Assembly: GCF_004348335.1 (NCBI RefSeq) | Contig: NZ_SMJW01000022.1 | Coordinates: 1 to 49,876 of the forward strand | DNA from: Actinomadura bangladeshensis | GTDB lineage: Bacteria > Actinomycetota > Actinomycetes > Streptosporangiales > Streptosporangiaceae | DNA: 49,876 nt | Reading direction: 5' to 3' | Shown: one piece after another, positions 16,311-23,201 of the stretch | Layout: every line of letters starts with the position of its first letter | Numbering within the stretch: position 1 is the first letter of the stretch | Program-made: the position numbers and the translations under genes | The notes under the pieces: generated by a model | What the model was told of the DNA's origin: nothing | The model's database searches: none | What the model saw: the letters and a program-made list of their open reading frames with translations, nothing else

Positions 16311-17483
16311 ATGACCACAGAACGCCCGTCCGACTGGGATCCGCGAGAGCCGGAGACCTTCGACAGCTCCCACGCGGTCTACGCCGACCTGCGGCGGCGC
16401 TGCCCGGTACCGTGGAGTGACGCCTACGGCGGTTTCTGGGCGGTGACCCGCTACGACGACGTCGTACGGATCGCCCGCGACAGCGCAACGTTCAGCACCG
16501 CCGTGCAGAACGTCGTCCCGCACGTGCCACGCAGCCGGCGCCGGCCGCCGCTGCACTTCGACCCGCCCGAGCACGGGGTCTACCGCGCCCCGCTGGACCG
16601 GGTCATGAGCCGCGCGGCGGTGCGGCGCCTGGAGCCGGCCTTCGCCGCGGCGGCCGGGGAACTGCTCGGACCGCTGCTGGCGCGCGGTGGCGGCGACTAC
16701 GCCAAGGAGTTCGCGCTGCCGTTCGCCGCGCAGTGCTTCGCCCTGTTCCTGGACGTTCCGCTCGACCAGATGCTGGAGATCCGACGCATCGGCGTGGAGT
16801 ACAGCTTCGCCATCCAGGACATGGACCGGGCCCGGATCATGGCGGCCAGCGACGAACTGTACGACGTCGCACGGACCCTCGTCGACGAGCGCCGCCGCGA
16901 CCCGCGGGACCCGGGCACCGACATGGTCACCAGCCTCCTGGACGCGGACCCGCCCATCCCCGATGACCTGGTGGTCGGGACCGTCCGGCAGACCATCGTC
17001 GCGGGCATCGGCGCCCCGCAGGCCGTACTCGGCAGCGCCGCCGTCCACCTGGCCCGAGACCCGGACCTCCAGGAACGGCTGCGGGACCGGGCCGACCTGC
17101 TGGCGGGCGCCGTCGAGGAACTGCTGCGGCTGTACGCGCCGTACCGGGTGTTCGCCCGGACCGCCACCCGCGACGTGGAGGTCGGCGGCCGGACCATCCG
17201 CGCGGGGGAACCGGTGACCATGCTGTTCCCCTCGGCCAACCGAGACGAGAAGGTCTTCACCGAACCCGACCGGCTCGACCTGGACCGGCGCCCGAATCGC
17301 CACCTGGCGTTCGGCCGCGGCGCCCACCGCTGCCCCGGTGCCGCCCTCGCCCGCATGGAGATGACCGCCGCCCTGCGGGCCCTGCTGGACGGAACGTCCG
17401 AGGTCGCGCTGGACGGGAACGTGGAAATGCTGAACTGGCTGGAGTTCGGCCCCAAGTCCGTCCCGCTCCGCCTGTCGGGTTGA
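16311..17483 (+). CDS. Cytochrome P450 with atypical I-helix
   Basis: Soluble bacterial cytochrome P450 of 390 residues, needing a ferredoxin partner that is not encoded nearby. The heme loop FGRGAHRCPGAALARMEM has the axial Cys. The K-helix ExxR is in AVEELLRLYAPYR, and DLDRRPNRHLAFG is normal. The I-helix reads IVAGIGAPQAVLGSAAVHLA where most P450s have an acid-Thr pair (AGxET/DT). Here Gly-Ala-Pro replaces it, which suggests unusual oxygen activation or substrate-assisted chemistry. The start is ATG 16311 with GGGGA six bases upstream; an in-frame GTG at 16296 would lie inside the repeats. It is 71 bases after phnE and may be cotranscribed. The substrate is unknown. Confidence 0.9.
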   Translation: MTTERPSDWDPREPETFDSSHAVYADLRRRCPVPWSDAYGGFWAVTRYDDVVRIARDSATFSTAVQNVVPHVPRSRRRPPLHFDPPEHGVYRAPLDRVMSRAAVRRLEPAFAAAAGELLGPLLARGGGDYAKEFALPFAAQCFALFLDVPLDQMLEIRRIGVEYSFAIQDMDRARIMAASDELYDVARTLVDERRRDPRDPGTDMVTSLLDADPPIPDDLVVGTVRQTIVAGIGAPQAVLGSAAVHLARDPDLQERLRDRADLLAGAVEELLRLYAPYRVFARTATRDVEVGGRTIRAGEPVTMLFPSANRDEKVFTEPDRLDLDRRPNRHLAFGRGAHRCPGAALARMEMTAALRALLDGTSEVALDGNVEMLNWLEFGPKSVPLRLSG

Positions 17484-17602
17484 CCCGCGGCGCGCACGGT
17501 GGCGCCGTGACGGGCGGGCTCATCGCCGGGTTTCATCTCTTTCACGCGCGCTACCAGCACATTTCATGGCGTTTCCACATTGTTCTGGGCAGTCGTGCGT
17601 GT

Positions 17603-17644
17603 TGCAGGTATATACGTCACATGCACGAATGCGTCATACCTGCA
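17603..17644. repeat. Inverted repeat upstream of the cellulase gene
   Basis: TGCAGGTA (17603-17610) and TACCTGCA (17637-17644) form perfect eight-base arms 26 bases apart, about 165 bases before the cellulase start. The stretch 17484-17806 holds no gene. No CelR-type palindrome (TGGGAGCGCTCCCA) was found. The repeat could be a regulator site, but no regulator is assigned. Confidence 0.35.
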
Positions 17645-17806
17645 TGCCGCCGATGAGTGCCGCACGCACCCCATTCCAGAGTTGGCGGAGTGGCCGATCA
17701 TCGAGACGGCCGGTGGATCAACACCGCGTATGGCGGGCTTCCATCAGGGATCGGCCGGAGGCGCCGCCCTGGCATTCATCGACGCCTCATACGGAAAGGA
17801 CGGGTC

Positions 17807-19144
17807 ATGCCCGATCATCCGCGGGGTGACGGCCGCTGGCGAGCGCTGATCGCCGCCATCGCCGTCGCCTGTCTCGCCGCCGCCGGCCTGGTCGTCGGCG
17901 GCCAGGCGAGCGCCGGCACGCTGTCCGGCACCCTCTACCGCGATCCGGACACGCAGGTCGTCCGATGGGTCGCGGCCAACCCGAACGACGCACGGACCCC
18001 GGTCATCCGCGACAGGATCGCCAGCCAGCCGCAGGCGCGCTGGATGGCCGTGTTCAAGCCGGACACCGTGACATCGGAGGTCTCCTCGTTCGTCAACGCG
18101 GCGAGCGCGGTCAACCAGACTCCCGTGCTCTCGGTGTACGAGATCACCAACCGCGACTGCGGCGGCGCCAGCGCCGGCGGCGCCCCCGACCTCGGCCAGT
18201 ACCAGCAGTGGATCTCGAGGTTCGCGCAGGGTCTGGGCGGCCGTGCGGCCGTCATCATTCTGGAGACCGACTCGCTCGCGCTGCAGACCTGCCTGGACGG
18301 CTCCGCGCTCGCGGCGCGCAACCAGGCGCTCACCCAGGCGGTACGGACGATCAAGAGCGCCGATTCGAACGCGAAGGTCTATCTCGACGGCGGCCACTCG
18401 GCCTGGAATTCCGCCACCGAGCAGGGCAGCCGGTTGAAGGCCGCCGGTGTGCAGTACGCCGACGGCTTCTTCACCAATGTGTCGAACTTCCAGCCGTTGT
18501 CGAACGAGGCGGCGTACGGCCGGTCGATCATCTCCTACCTGCAGTCCCAGGGGATTTCCGGCAAACACCAGGTCATCGACACCAGCCGCAACGGCGGGGC
18601 CGCCGGCGCCCAGGGCGACTGGTGCGGCGACGACAACACCGACCACCGCATCGGCACCTACCCAACCCTCGACACCGGCGACCAGAACATCGACGGCTAC
18701 CTGTGGGTCAAGCCGCCGGGTGAGGCGGACGGCTGCGACTACTCGGCCGGATCCTTCGTCCCCGCCCTCGCCTACGACCTCGCGCGCAACGCGCCCGATC
18801 CGCCTGCCTCGTCCAGCCCCACGCCACCTACTACTCCCCCGCCGGGCGGCGGCGCCTGCACGGCGACCTACCAGACGGTGAACTCCTGGGGAGGCGGCTT
18901 CCAAGGCCAGGTCACCGTCAAGGCCGGAACCTCGGCGATCAACGGCTGGAAGCTGACCTTCTCGCTGCCCAGCGGCGTTTCGATCAGCCAGCTCTGGAAC
19001 GGCACGCTGACCACCAGCGGGTCCACCGCCACCGTCACCAACACGCCGTGGAACGGCGCGCTGGCCCCCGGCGCGTCCGTCCAGGTCGGCTTCACCGCCA
19101 CCGGTACGGCCACATCGCTCAGCCCCACCTGCACCTCATCGTGA
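17807..19144 (+). CDS. celA: Secreted GH6 endoglucanase with CBM2
   Basis: Extracellular cellulase that hydrolyses beta-1,4-glucan, 445 residues. The signal peptide (about 1-37) has LIAAIAVACLAAAGLVVGG. The GH6 domain (about 40-325) shows SVYEITNRDCGGASAGGAPD, VIILETDSLALQTCL with the catalytic acid, YLDGGHSAWNS, HQVIDTSRNGG with the second Asp, and YLWVKPPGEADGCD. A Pro/Ser/Thr linker leads to a family 2 carbohydrate-binding module (about 350-445: ACTATYQTVNSWGGGFQGQV, ISQLWNG, TPWNGALAPG). ATG 17807 has GGAAAGGA seven bases upstream. The usual LEPDSL is LETDSL here. A strong terminator follows. Confidence 0.93.
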   Translation: MPDHPRGDGRWRALIAAIAVACLAAAGLVVGGQASAGTLSGTLYRDPDTQVVRWVAANPNDARTPVIRDRIASQPQARWMAVFKPDTVTSEVSSFVNAASAVNQTPVLSVYEITNRDCGGASAGGAPDLGQYQQWISRFAQGLGGRAAVIILETDSLALQTCLDGSALAARNQALTQAVRTIKSADSNAKVYLDGGHSAWNSATEQGSRLKAAGVQYADGFFTNVSNFQPLSNEAAYGRSIISYLQSQGISGKHQVIDTSRNGGAAGAQGDWCGDDNTDHRIGTYPTLDTGDQNIDGYLWVKPPGEADGCDYSAGSFVPALAYDLARNAPDPPASSSPTPPTTPPPGGGACTATYQTVNSWGGGFQGQVTVKAGTSAINGWKLTFSLPSGVSISQLWNGTLTTSGSTATVTNTPWNGALAPGASVQVGFTATGTATSLSPTCTSS

Positions 19145-19177
19145 CCGGCACACCGAGCCTCACGGTGTGACGGCCCC

Positions 19178-19218
19178 GGCGCCCCGGTCTGGTGAAGCGT
19201 CCACCGGACCGGGGCGCT
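19178..19218 (+). terminator. Hairpin terminator after the cellulase gene
   Basis: Near-perfect stem: GCGCCCCGGTCTGGTG pairs with CACCGGACCGGGGCGC around a seven-base loop, with only a G-U wobble inside. There is no U-run, as is common in actinomycetes. The rest of 19145-19450 shows no gene. Confidence 0.7.
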
Positions 19219-19450
19219 CCGGTCTCCTCGACGACCGGCGTGATGCCCCACGATGACCTCTCATGACACAGGGGGACGCGGTGATCGCCGCTGCGGACGC
19301 CGCGCCGCGGGTCGGCCGGTAGGAGGGGTGCGCGGCTGAGGACCCGCGGCCCGTCTCATGAGGACCTTGGTCCGTGGGCGCGGGCGGCGGGCGGCCTCAC
19401 GCTGGAGGCAGCCGGCGAGCGGTCGCCGCGCCGCACCTCTTGGAGGAACC

Positions 19451-20125
19451 ATGCAGACCAGGGTCGAGGAGGTCATGACGACCGGGGTGTTCGCCGTCTC
19501 GGAGCGCGCCTCGTTCAAGGAGATCGTCAACGAGCTGCGACTGCACGGCGTGGACGCCGTCCCGGTGCTGCGGAAGGACGGGACGGTCTCCGGGCTGGTG
19601 TCGTCCACCGACCTGCTGCTCAAGGAGGCCGATCCCAACGCCGCCGAGGCTCCGCATCCGTTCGCCGGGCCGCGGCGCCGGCGGGAGCTGCGCAAGGCGG
19701 CCGGCACGACGGCGGCCGACCTCATGACGGCGCCCGCCGTCACGATCACCCCCGGCGCGAGCGTGGAGGAGGCGGCCCGGCTGATGCGCCGCAGGCGCGT
19801 CAGCCGGCTCCCCGTCGTGGACGCCGATACGGGGCGGCTCGTCGGCATCGTCAGCCGCGCCGACGTCCTGCGCGTGTACGGCCGCCCCGACGAGCAGATC
19901 CGCCGGGACGTCCTGGACGAGGCCGTCACCCGCCGCTTCGGCGCGGAGGCCCGGGGCTGCACCGTCACGGTGACCGACGGCCGGGTGACGGTCCAGGGCA
20001 CGGTCGACCGCCGGTCGATCGTCCCGGCGCTGCTGCACGGCATCCGCCGCGTCGAGGGCGTCGTGTCGGCCGAGGCGCAGGTGGGGTGGGAGGTCGACGA
20101 CACCTACGCCGGCCGGCACGCCTAG
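19451..20125 (+). CDS. CBS-pair and BON domain protein
   Basis: Cytoplasmic protein of 224 residues with two CBS domains and a C-terminal BON domain. CBS1 (about 1-60) has VEEVMTTGVFAVSERASFKE and GTVSGLVSSTDLLL. CBS2 (about 90-145) has ADLMTAPAVTITPGASVEEA and SRLPVVDADTGRLVGIVSRA. BON (about 150-220) has DEAVTRRFG, GRVTVQGTVDRRS and VEGVVSAEAQVGWEVDD. CBS pairs bind adenine nucleotides, and BON domains bind lipids or mediate oligomerisation. This arrangement is common in actinobacterial stress and dormancy proteins. ATG 19451 has GGAGGA four bases upstream. It ends tail-to-tail with a kinase remnant, overlapping by four bases. Confidence 0.9.
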   Translation: MQTRVEEVMTTGVFAVSERASFKEIVNELRLHGVDAVPVLRKDGTVSGLVSSTDLLLKEADPNAAEAPHPFAGPRRRRELRKAAGTTAADLMTAPAVTITPGASVEEAARLMRRRRVSRLPVVDADTGRLVGIVSRADVLRVYGRPDEQIRRDVLDEAVTRRFGAEARGCTVTVTDGRVTVQGTVDRRSIVPALLHGIRRVEGVVSAEAQVGWEVDDTYAGRHA

Positions 20126-20472
20126 CGCAGGTGGGCCAGGGCGGTGGTGTACAGGCAGCCGACGGCGTACAGGTCGCCGGCGCGGCCGGCCTCCTCGCCG
20201 CGCGGCAGTTCGGGCGCCATGTACCGCGCCGTGCCGGGGACCTGGCCGGTCTGGGTGATGCGGGAGAACTCGTCGCCGGTCGAGGTCGCCGGCCCGAAGT
20301 CGATCAGCTTGACCGCTCCGTCCGGGCAGAGCATGAGGTTCTCCGGTTTCACGCCCCGGTGGATCAGGTCCACGGAGTGGGCGACGGCCAGCACCGCGCA
20401 CGCCTGGGCGCCGATGAACGCGGCCCAGGAGGCGGGCAGCGCGCCGTGCTCGTCGAGGAGTTCGACGGGCCA
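20122..20472 (-). pseudogene. Ser/Thr kinase fragment, catalytic Asp lost
   Basis: Central part of a Hanks kinase: AAFIGAQACAVLAVAHSVDL, then HRGVKPENLML where the invariant Asp of HRD is Gly. KLIDFGPATS (DFG present) and GTARYMAPELPRGEEAGRAG follow, then DLYAVGCLYTTALAH. The N-lobe (P-loop, Lys) and the end of the C-lobe are missing, and no proper start exists in this frame. It is a remnant joined to the end of a truncated gene on the same strand. Confidence 0.7.
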
Positions 20473-20833
20473 GAGCCACAAATTTCTCGATGAAGTCCAG
20501 GGCAGATGCCGCGTCCGTATGACCGCCGAACTCCTCGATCCGGGCCCACTCATCTGCGACTGACGGCAGTGCGCAGTCATCGACCTCGGCGAATGCGTCA
20601 CGGATTCGATTGCCGAGTTCTTCCACCCAAGGGCCGGTATTCCACGGAGACTCTTCGGGCGACCGGTCCAAGGAGCCGAAGCGCCGCCTCCCCATCGGGT
20701 GCCCGGAAGTAATCGAACAGCACGCCCACGCCATCTGCTCCCATCGATGCCTCAGGGTGATTCCTTCTTCTACCGACCATTCCACGGCCCGACTCACCGC
20801 CTGGCGCTCTGCCCACATGTCTCCCCGAACCAC
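20470..20833 (-). pseudogene. Truncated hypothetical protein
   Basis: An open frame from GTG 20833 (or ATG 20818, MWAERQAVSRAVEWSVEEGI) reads naturally as RHRWEQMAWACCSITSGHP, then VEELGNRIRDAFAEVDDCAL, DEWARIEEFGGHTDAASAL and DFIEKFVALARR. It then runs into Arg-rich shadow sequence where the kinase fragment starts. The protein is not recognised. It is acidic, Trp-rich and without membrane segments, in the size range of small immunity-type proteins, but nothing specific supports that. The 3' end has been lost by fusion to the kinase remnant. A vapC fragment ends 11 bases upstream. Confidence 0.4.
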
Positions 20834-20843
20834 ACCCTTCGGG

Positions 20844-20945
20844 TCAGAGAAGGACGTCGCGGTCCGCGGCGGCCTTGTTGATGGCGTCGTTGTCGAGAAC
20901 CAGGACCCCGCCGAGCCTTGCAGCCCGTCCTAGTACCGGGGTCAC
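20844..20945 (-). pseudogene. Duplicated 5' fragment of the vapC toxin gene
   Basis: Encodes GRAARLGGVLVLDNDAI then NKAAADRD before a TGA. This matches residues of the PIN toxin at 1909-2385 almost exactly, at DNA level too over roughly 75 bases. Only the first 30 codons are present, with no antitoxin gene upstream. It is either a remnant of a second related toxin gene or a copied fragment. Confidence 0.75.
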
Positions 20946-21342
20946 GCGACGCGCCTCCTGCTGCGGCGTGGCCTGGACGCCTCGTCCGCGGACGTCGAAC
21001 GGCACCGGCTGTCGCGGGCCGGCGATCGACAACTCGGCTCCGCCCTGATCACGACCACCCTCCTTCAATAGATCTTGAGGTTTTGGTGTTGGTTCCAGCT
21101 CGGTGCGGTTAGTCGTTTCGCCGAGTGACATATACGGAGAGGCCGGTGGGCTTGGTGGTATCGCTTTGTCCGCCTTTGTGAAGTTCACGGTGTGGTGAGG
21201 TTTCTGTCGCCAGTTGCGCTCGGGGACAGCGAGCTTGGGAGGTCGACCATGGGGGCTCGTCTCGCGGGTGGGCATCGAAAACCGCCCGGGCCCACCCTTG
21301 CGGTCAGTGCTCTCGTCGCGCTGGAACGGTGCGGGGGAAGTC
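20946..21342. other. Intergenic region without a confident gene
   Basis: Nearly 400 bases before the hydrogenase-linked PadR gene. Base composition drops (TTGAGGTTTTGGTG around 21074) as expected of a promoter region. No -35/-10 pair at normal spacing is convincing. A short plus-strand frame ending at 21069 (HATRLLLRRGLDASSADVE) reads somewhat like protein but has no start. Confidence 0.4.
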
Positions 21343-21705
21343 GTGTGGGGTAGTGAGGTCCGCCTACTTCAGCCCTTTCTGCTGCTCCTCATCTACGAGC
21401 GGCCTGGCCATGGCTACGACCTGATCGAGCGGTTGGCGGGAATGGGGGTGCTGGGCGTCGAGCCGGGGCATGCGTATCGGGTCCTGCGCGGCCTTGAGCG
21501 TGAGCGGCTTCTGACGTCTCGATGGGTTCCTTCCGACTCGGGGCCGGCCCGGCGGCTGTATGAACTCACGCCTGCGGGTGCGGCCGAGCTGAAGAACCGG
21601 ATGGAGGACCTGACCGATTTCGGCAACGTGGTCGGCGCTTTCCTGTCCTTGTGGGAGACGGCCTCCCGGACGCCCGACCCTGCCGCCGCGTTCTCTCGTC
21701 CCTGA
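21343..21705 (+). CDS. PadR-family regulator of the hydrogenase locus
   Basis: Small DNA-binding regulator, 120 residues. The PadR winged helix is clear: LLQPFLLLLIYERPGHGYDL, IERLAGMGVLGVEPGHAYRV, LRGLERERLLTSRW and RRLYELTPAGAAELKNR. The C-terminal dimerisation helix is short. The start is GTG 21343 with GGGGGAA before it; an upstream GTG at 21214 would add 43 residues unlike the family. It is the first gene of the operon PadR-SIS-HypC-like-SIS-HypF, with 10 bases to the next gene. It is therefore likely to control hydrogenase maturation or the whole locus. The inducer is unknown. Confidence 0.85.
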   Translation: MWGSEVRLLQPFLLLLIYERPGHGYDLIERLAGMGVLGVEPGHAYRVLRGLERERLLTSRWVPSDSGPARRLYELTPAGAAELKNRMEDLTDFGNVVGAFLSLWETASRTPDPAAAFSRP

Positions 21706-21715
21706 GGAGCAGGAG

Positions 21716-22312
21716 ATGGTACAAGAAGCGGCGGAAGACGCCGTTCGAGCCGCTTTCCGGCGCCGCGTGAATCCGGGTCTTGCATTGGGCGAGGACGCGG
21801 ACCTGATCGCCATGGCCTGCCGGGACATGGCACTGCGATTCCACCGTGGCGGCAAGATCATCACCTTCGGCAACGGCGGTGCGGCGACGGACGCCCAGCA
21901 TGTCGCGGTGGAATTCGTGCACCCGGTCATCGTCGGGAAGAGGGCCCTGCCCGCACTCACGTTGCACGCCACCGGCCGTGGTGACCAGGACGCGGAGGGG
22001 TTCGCCGACCGGTTGCGGCTACTTGCCTCTCCCGGGGACATCGCCTTCGGCATCTCGCCCGACGGGCGCTGCCCGAACGTCCTGCGGGCGTTTCAGGCCG
22101 GTCGCGAACTCGGGGTCCTGACGGTGGCGCTGCTCGGCGGGGACGGCGGTGACATCGCCGGTGACAAGGCGGTGGATCACGCCCTGATCGCCCGATCCCA
22201 CGATCCGTGCGTGGTCAAAGAGCTGCACGTCACCGCCTACCACATTCTGTGGGAACTGGTTCATGTCTTCATCGAGCGGCCGGGGTCGCTGGAGCCGGAG
22301 GGCGGGATATGA
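21716..22312 (+). CDS. SIS-domain protein (GmhA-like), copy 1
   Basis: SIS-fold protein of 198 residues resembling phosphoheptose isomerase. KIITFGNGGAATDAQHVAVE matches the phospho-sugar binding loop and helix of GmhA, and GDIAFGISPDGRCPNVLRAF replaces the usual GLSTSGNS loop. KELHVTAYHILWELVHVFIE is the typical C-terminal helix. ATG 21716 has AGGAG upstream. SIS genes recur next to hypC/hypF-like genes in actinobacterial hydrogenase loci, but their role is unknown. The altered second loop (SPDGR instead of STSG) suggests it may not be an isomerase. The stop overlaps the HypC-like gene as ATGA. Confidence 0.8.
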   Translation: MVQEAAEDAVRAAFRRRVNPGLALGEDADLIAMACRDMALRFHRGGKIITFGNGGAATDAQHVAVEFVHPVIVGKRALPALTLHATGRGDQDAEGFADRLRLLASPGDIAFGISPDGRCPNVLRAFQAGRELGVLTVALLGGDGGDIAGDKAVDHALIARSHDPCVVKELHVTAYHILWELVHVFIERPGSLEPEGGI

Positions 22313-22551
22313 CAAGGGGCGAAACGGTCGGCGAGGTGCCCGTGGCGGCTTGTCACCAGGATGTCTGCGTCACCTGTTCCGACACCGCGGTCCAGGTTCG
22401 GGTGCGTGAAGTGATGGGTGATCGGCTCGCGATCGTCGATACCGAGAACGGTCCGGAGGAAATCAGCCTCGCGTTGGTCGACGCCGGGCCGGGTGACATG
22501 GTCTTGGTCCACGCCAAGGAGGCCATCGCCGTGGTGGAGGAGCCGACATGA
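22309..22551 (+). CDS. HypC/HupF-like small protein
   Basis: An 80-residue beta-barrel protein of the HypC/HupF family, which carries the Fe(CN)2CO unit between HypD and the large subunit in the usual system. The barrel part (QVRVREVMGDRLAIVDTENG, ISLALVDAGPGDMVLVHAKE) is typical. The N-terminus differs: instead of MCxxxP with the essential Cys2, it is extended and has CHQDVCVTCSD. It lies between two SIS genes with ATGA overlaps on both sides. With a canonical HypC encoded at 27774-28046, this one may act in another step or on another partner. Confidence 0.7.
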   Translation: MTRGETVGEVPVAACHQDVCVTCSDTAVQVRVREVMGDRLAIVDTENGPEEISLALVDAGPGDMVLVHAKEAIAVVEEPT

Positions 22552-23195
22552 ACCCGGAATCGCTGTATCCGTTCCTCTCTCCGGGACTGGTCGATAGCGG
22601 CTCGGTTGTCGCGGACGTGCGCGCGTCCACCCAGGAAAAGGCCGGTGAGATCGTCGCGCTGCGGGAATCTCTCGTCGACCTGCACGGTGAGCGGCTCGTC
22701 CGATGCGCGCGGCAGATGGCCGCGTGCTTTCAGGACGGCGGCCGGCTGTTCAGTTTCGGCAACGGCGGCAGCAGCACCGATGCGCGGCAGATCGAGGAAC
22801 TCCATGTCAGCCCTCCCCCGCCTCATCGGCCGCTGCCCGCCGTGTCCCTTCCTCATGACGTCGCCACGGTGACCGCCCTGTCCAACGATGTGAGCTTCGA
22901 GGTGGTCTACGCGCGCCAGTTGGCGGCGCTGGCGGGTGCGCGGGACATCGCCGTGGGGCTGTCGACCAGCGGCGGCTCCGAGAATCTGCTGCACGCCTTC
23001 GACGAGGCGAACCGCAGAGGAATGATGACGGTCGGGTTCGCGGGCTACGACGGGGGGCGAATGGCGCAGGCCCGGACGGTCGACCATCTCTTCGTCGTGC
23101 CCTCCTCGTCCGTCCACAGGATCCAAGAGGCGCAGACCACGCTGTACCACGTGCTCTGGGAGCTCACTCAGTCGGCGCTGTGCGGGCGGTTGTGA
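22548..23195 (+). CDS. SIS-domain protein (GmhA-like), copy 2
   Basis: SIS-fold protein of 215 residues, a paralog of the protein at 21716. RLFSFGNGGSSTDARQIEEL and DIAVGLSTSGGSENLLHAFD keep both sugar-phosphate loops of phosphoheptose isomerases, unlike copy 1. The C-terminal helix is QTTLYHVLWELTQSAL. Two such copies could form a heteromer in which only this one keeps a full site. ATG overlaps the preceding stop (ATGA), and hypF begins six bases after its stop. The connection between SIS proteins and NiFe-site assembly is not explained by the known pathway. Confidence 0.85.
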   Translation: MNPESLYPFLSPGLVDSGSVVADVRASTQEKAGEIVALRESLVDLHGERLVRCARQMAACFQDGGRLFSFGNGGSSTDARQIEELHVSPPPPHRPLPAVSLPHDVATVTALSNDVSFEVVYARQLAALAGARDIAVGLSTSGGSENLLHAFDEANRRGMMTVGFAGYDGGRMAQARTVDHLFVVPSSSVHRIQEAQTTLYHVLWELTQSALCGRL

Positions 23196-23201
23196 GGTCC
23201 G

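Noticed and set aside
17680..17760. tRNA-like stretch (GAGTTGGCGGAGTGGCC) before the cellulase gene
   Set aside because: It resembles a D-arm, but no matching acceptor stem, anticodon arm or GGTTCGA T-loop is present.
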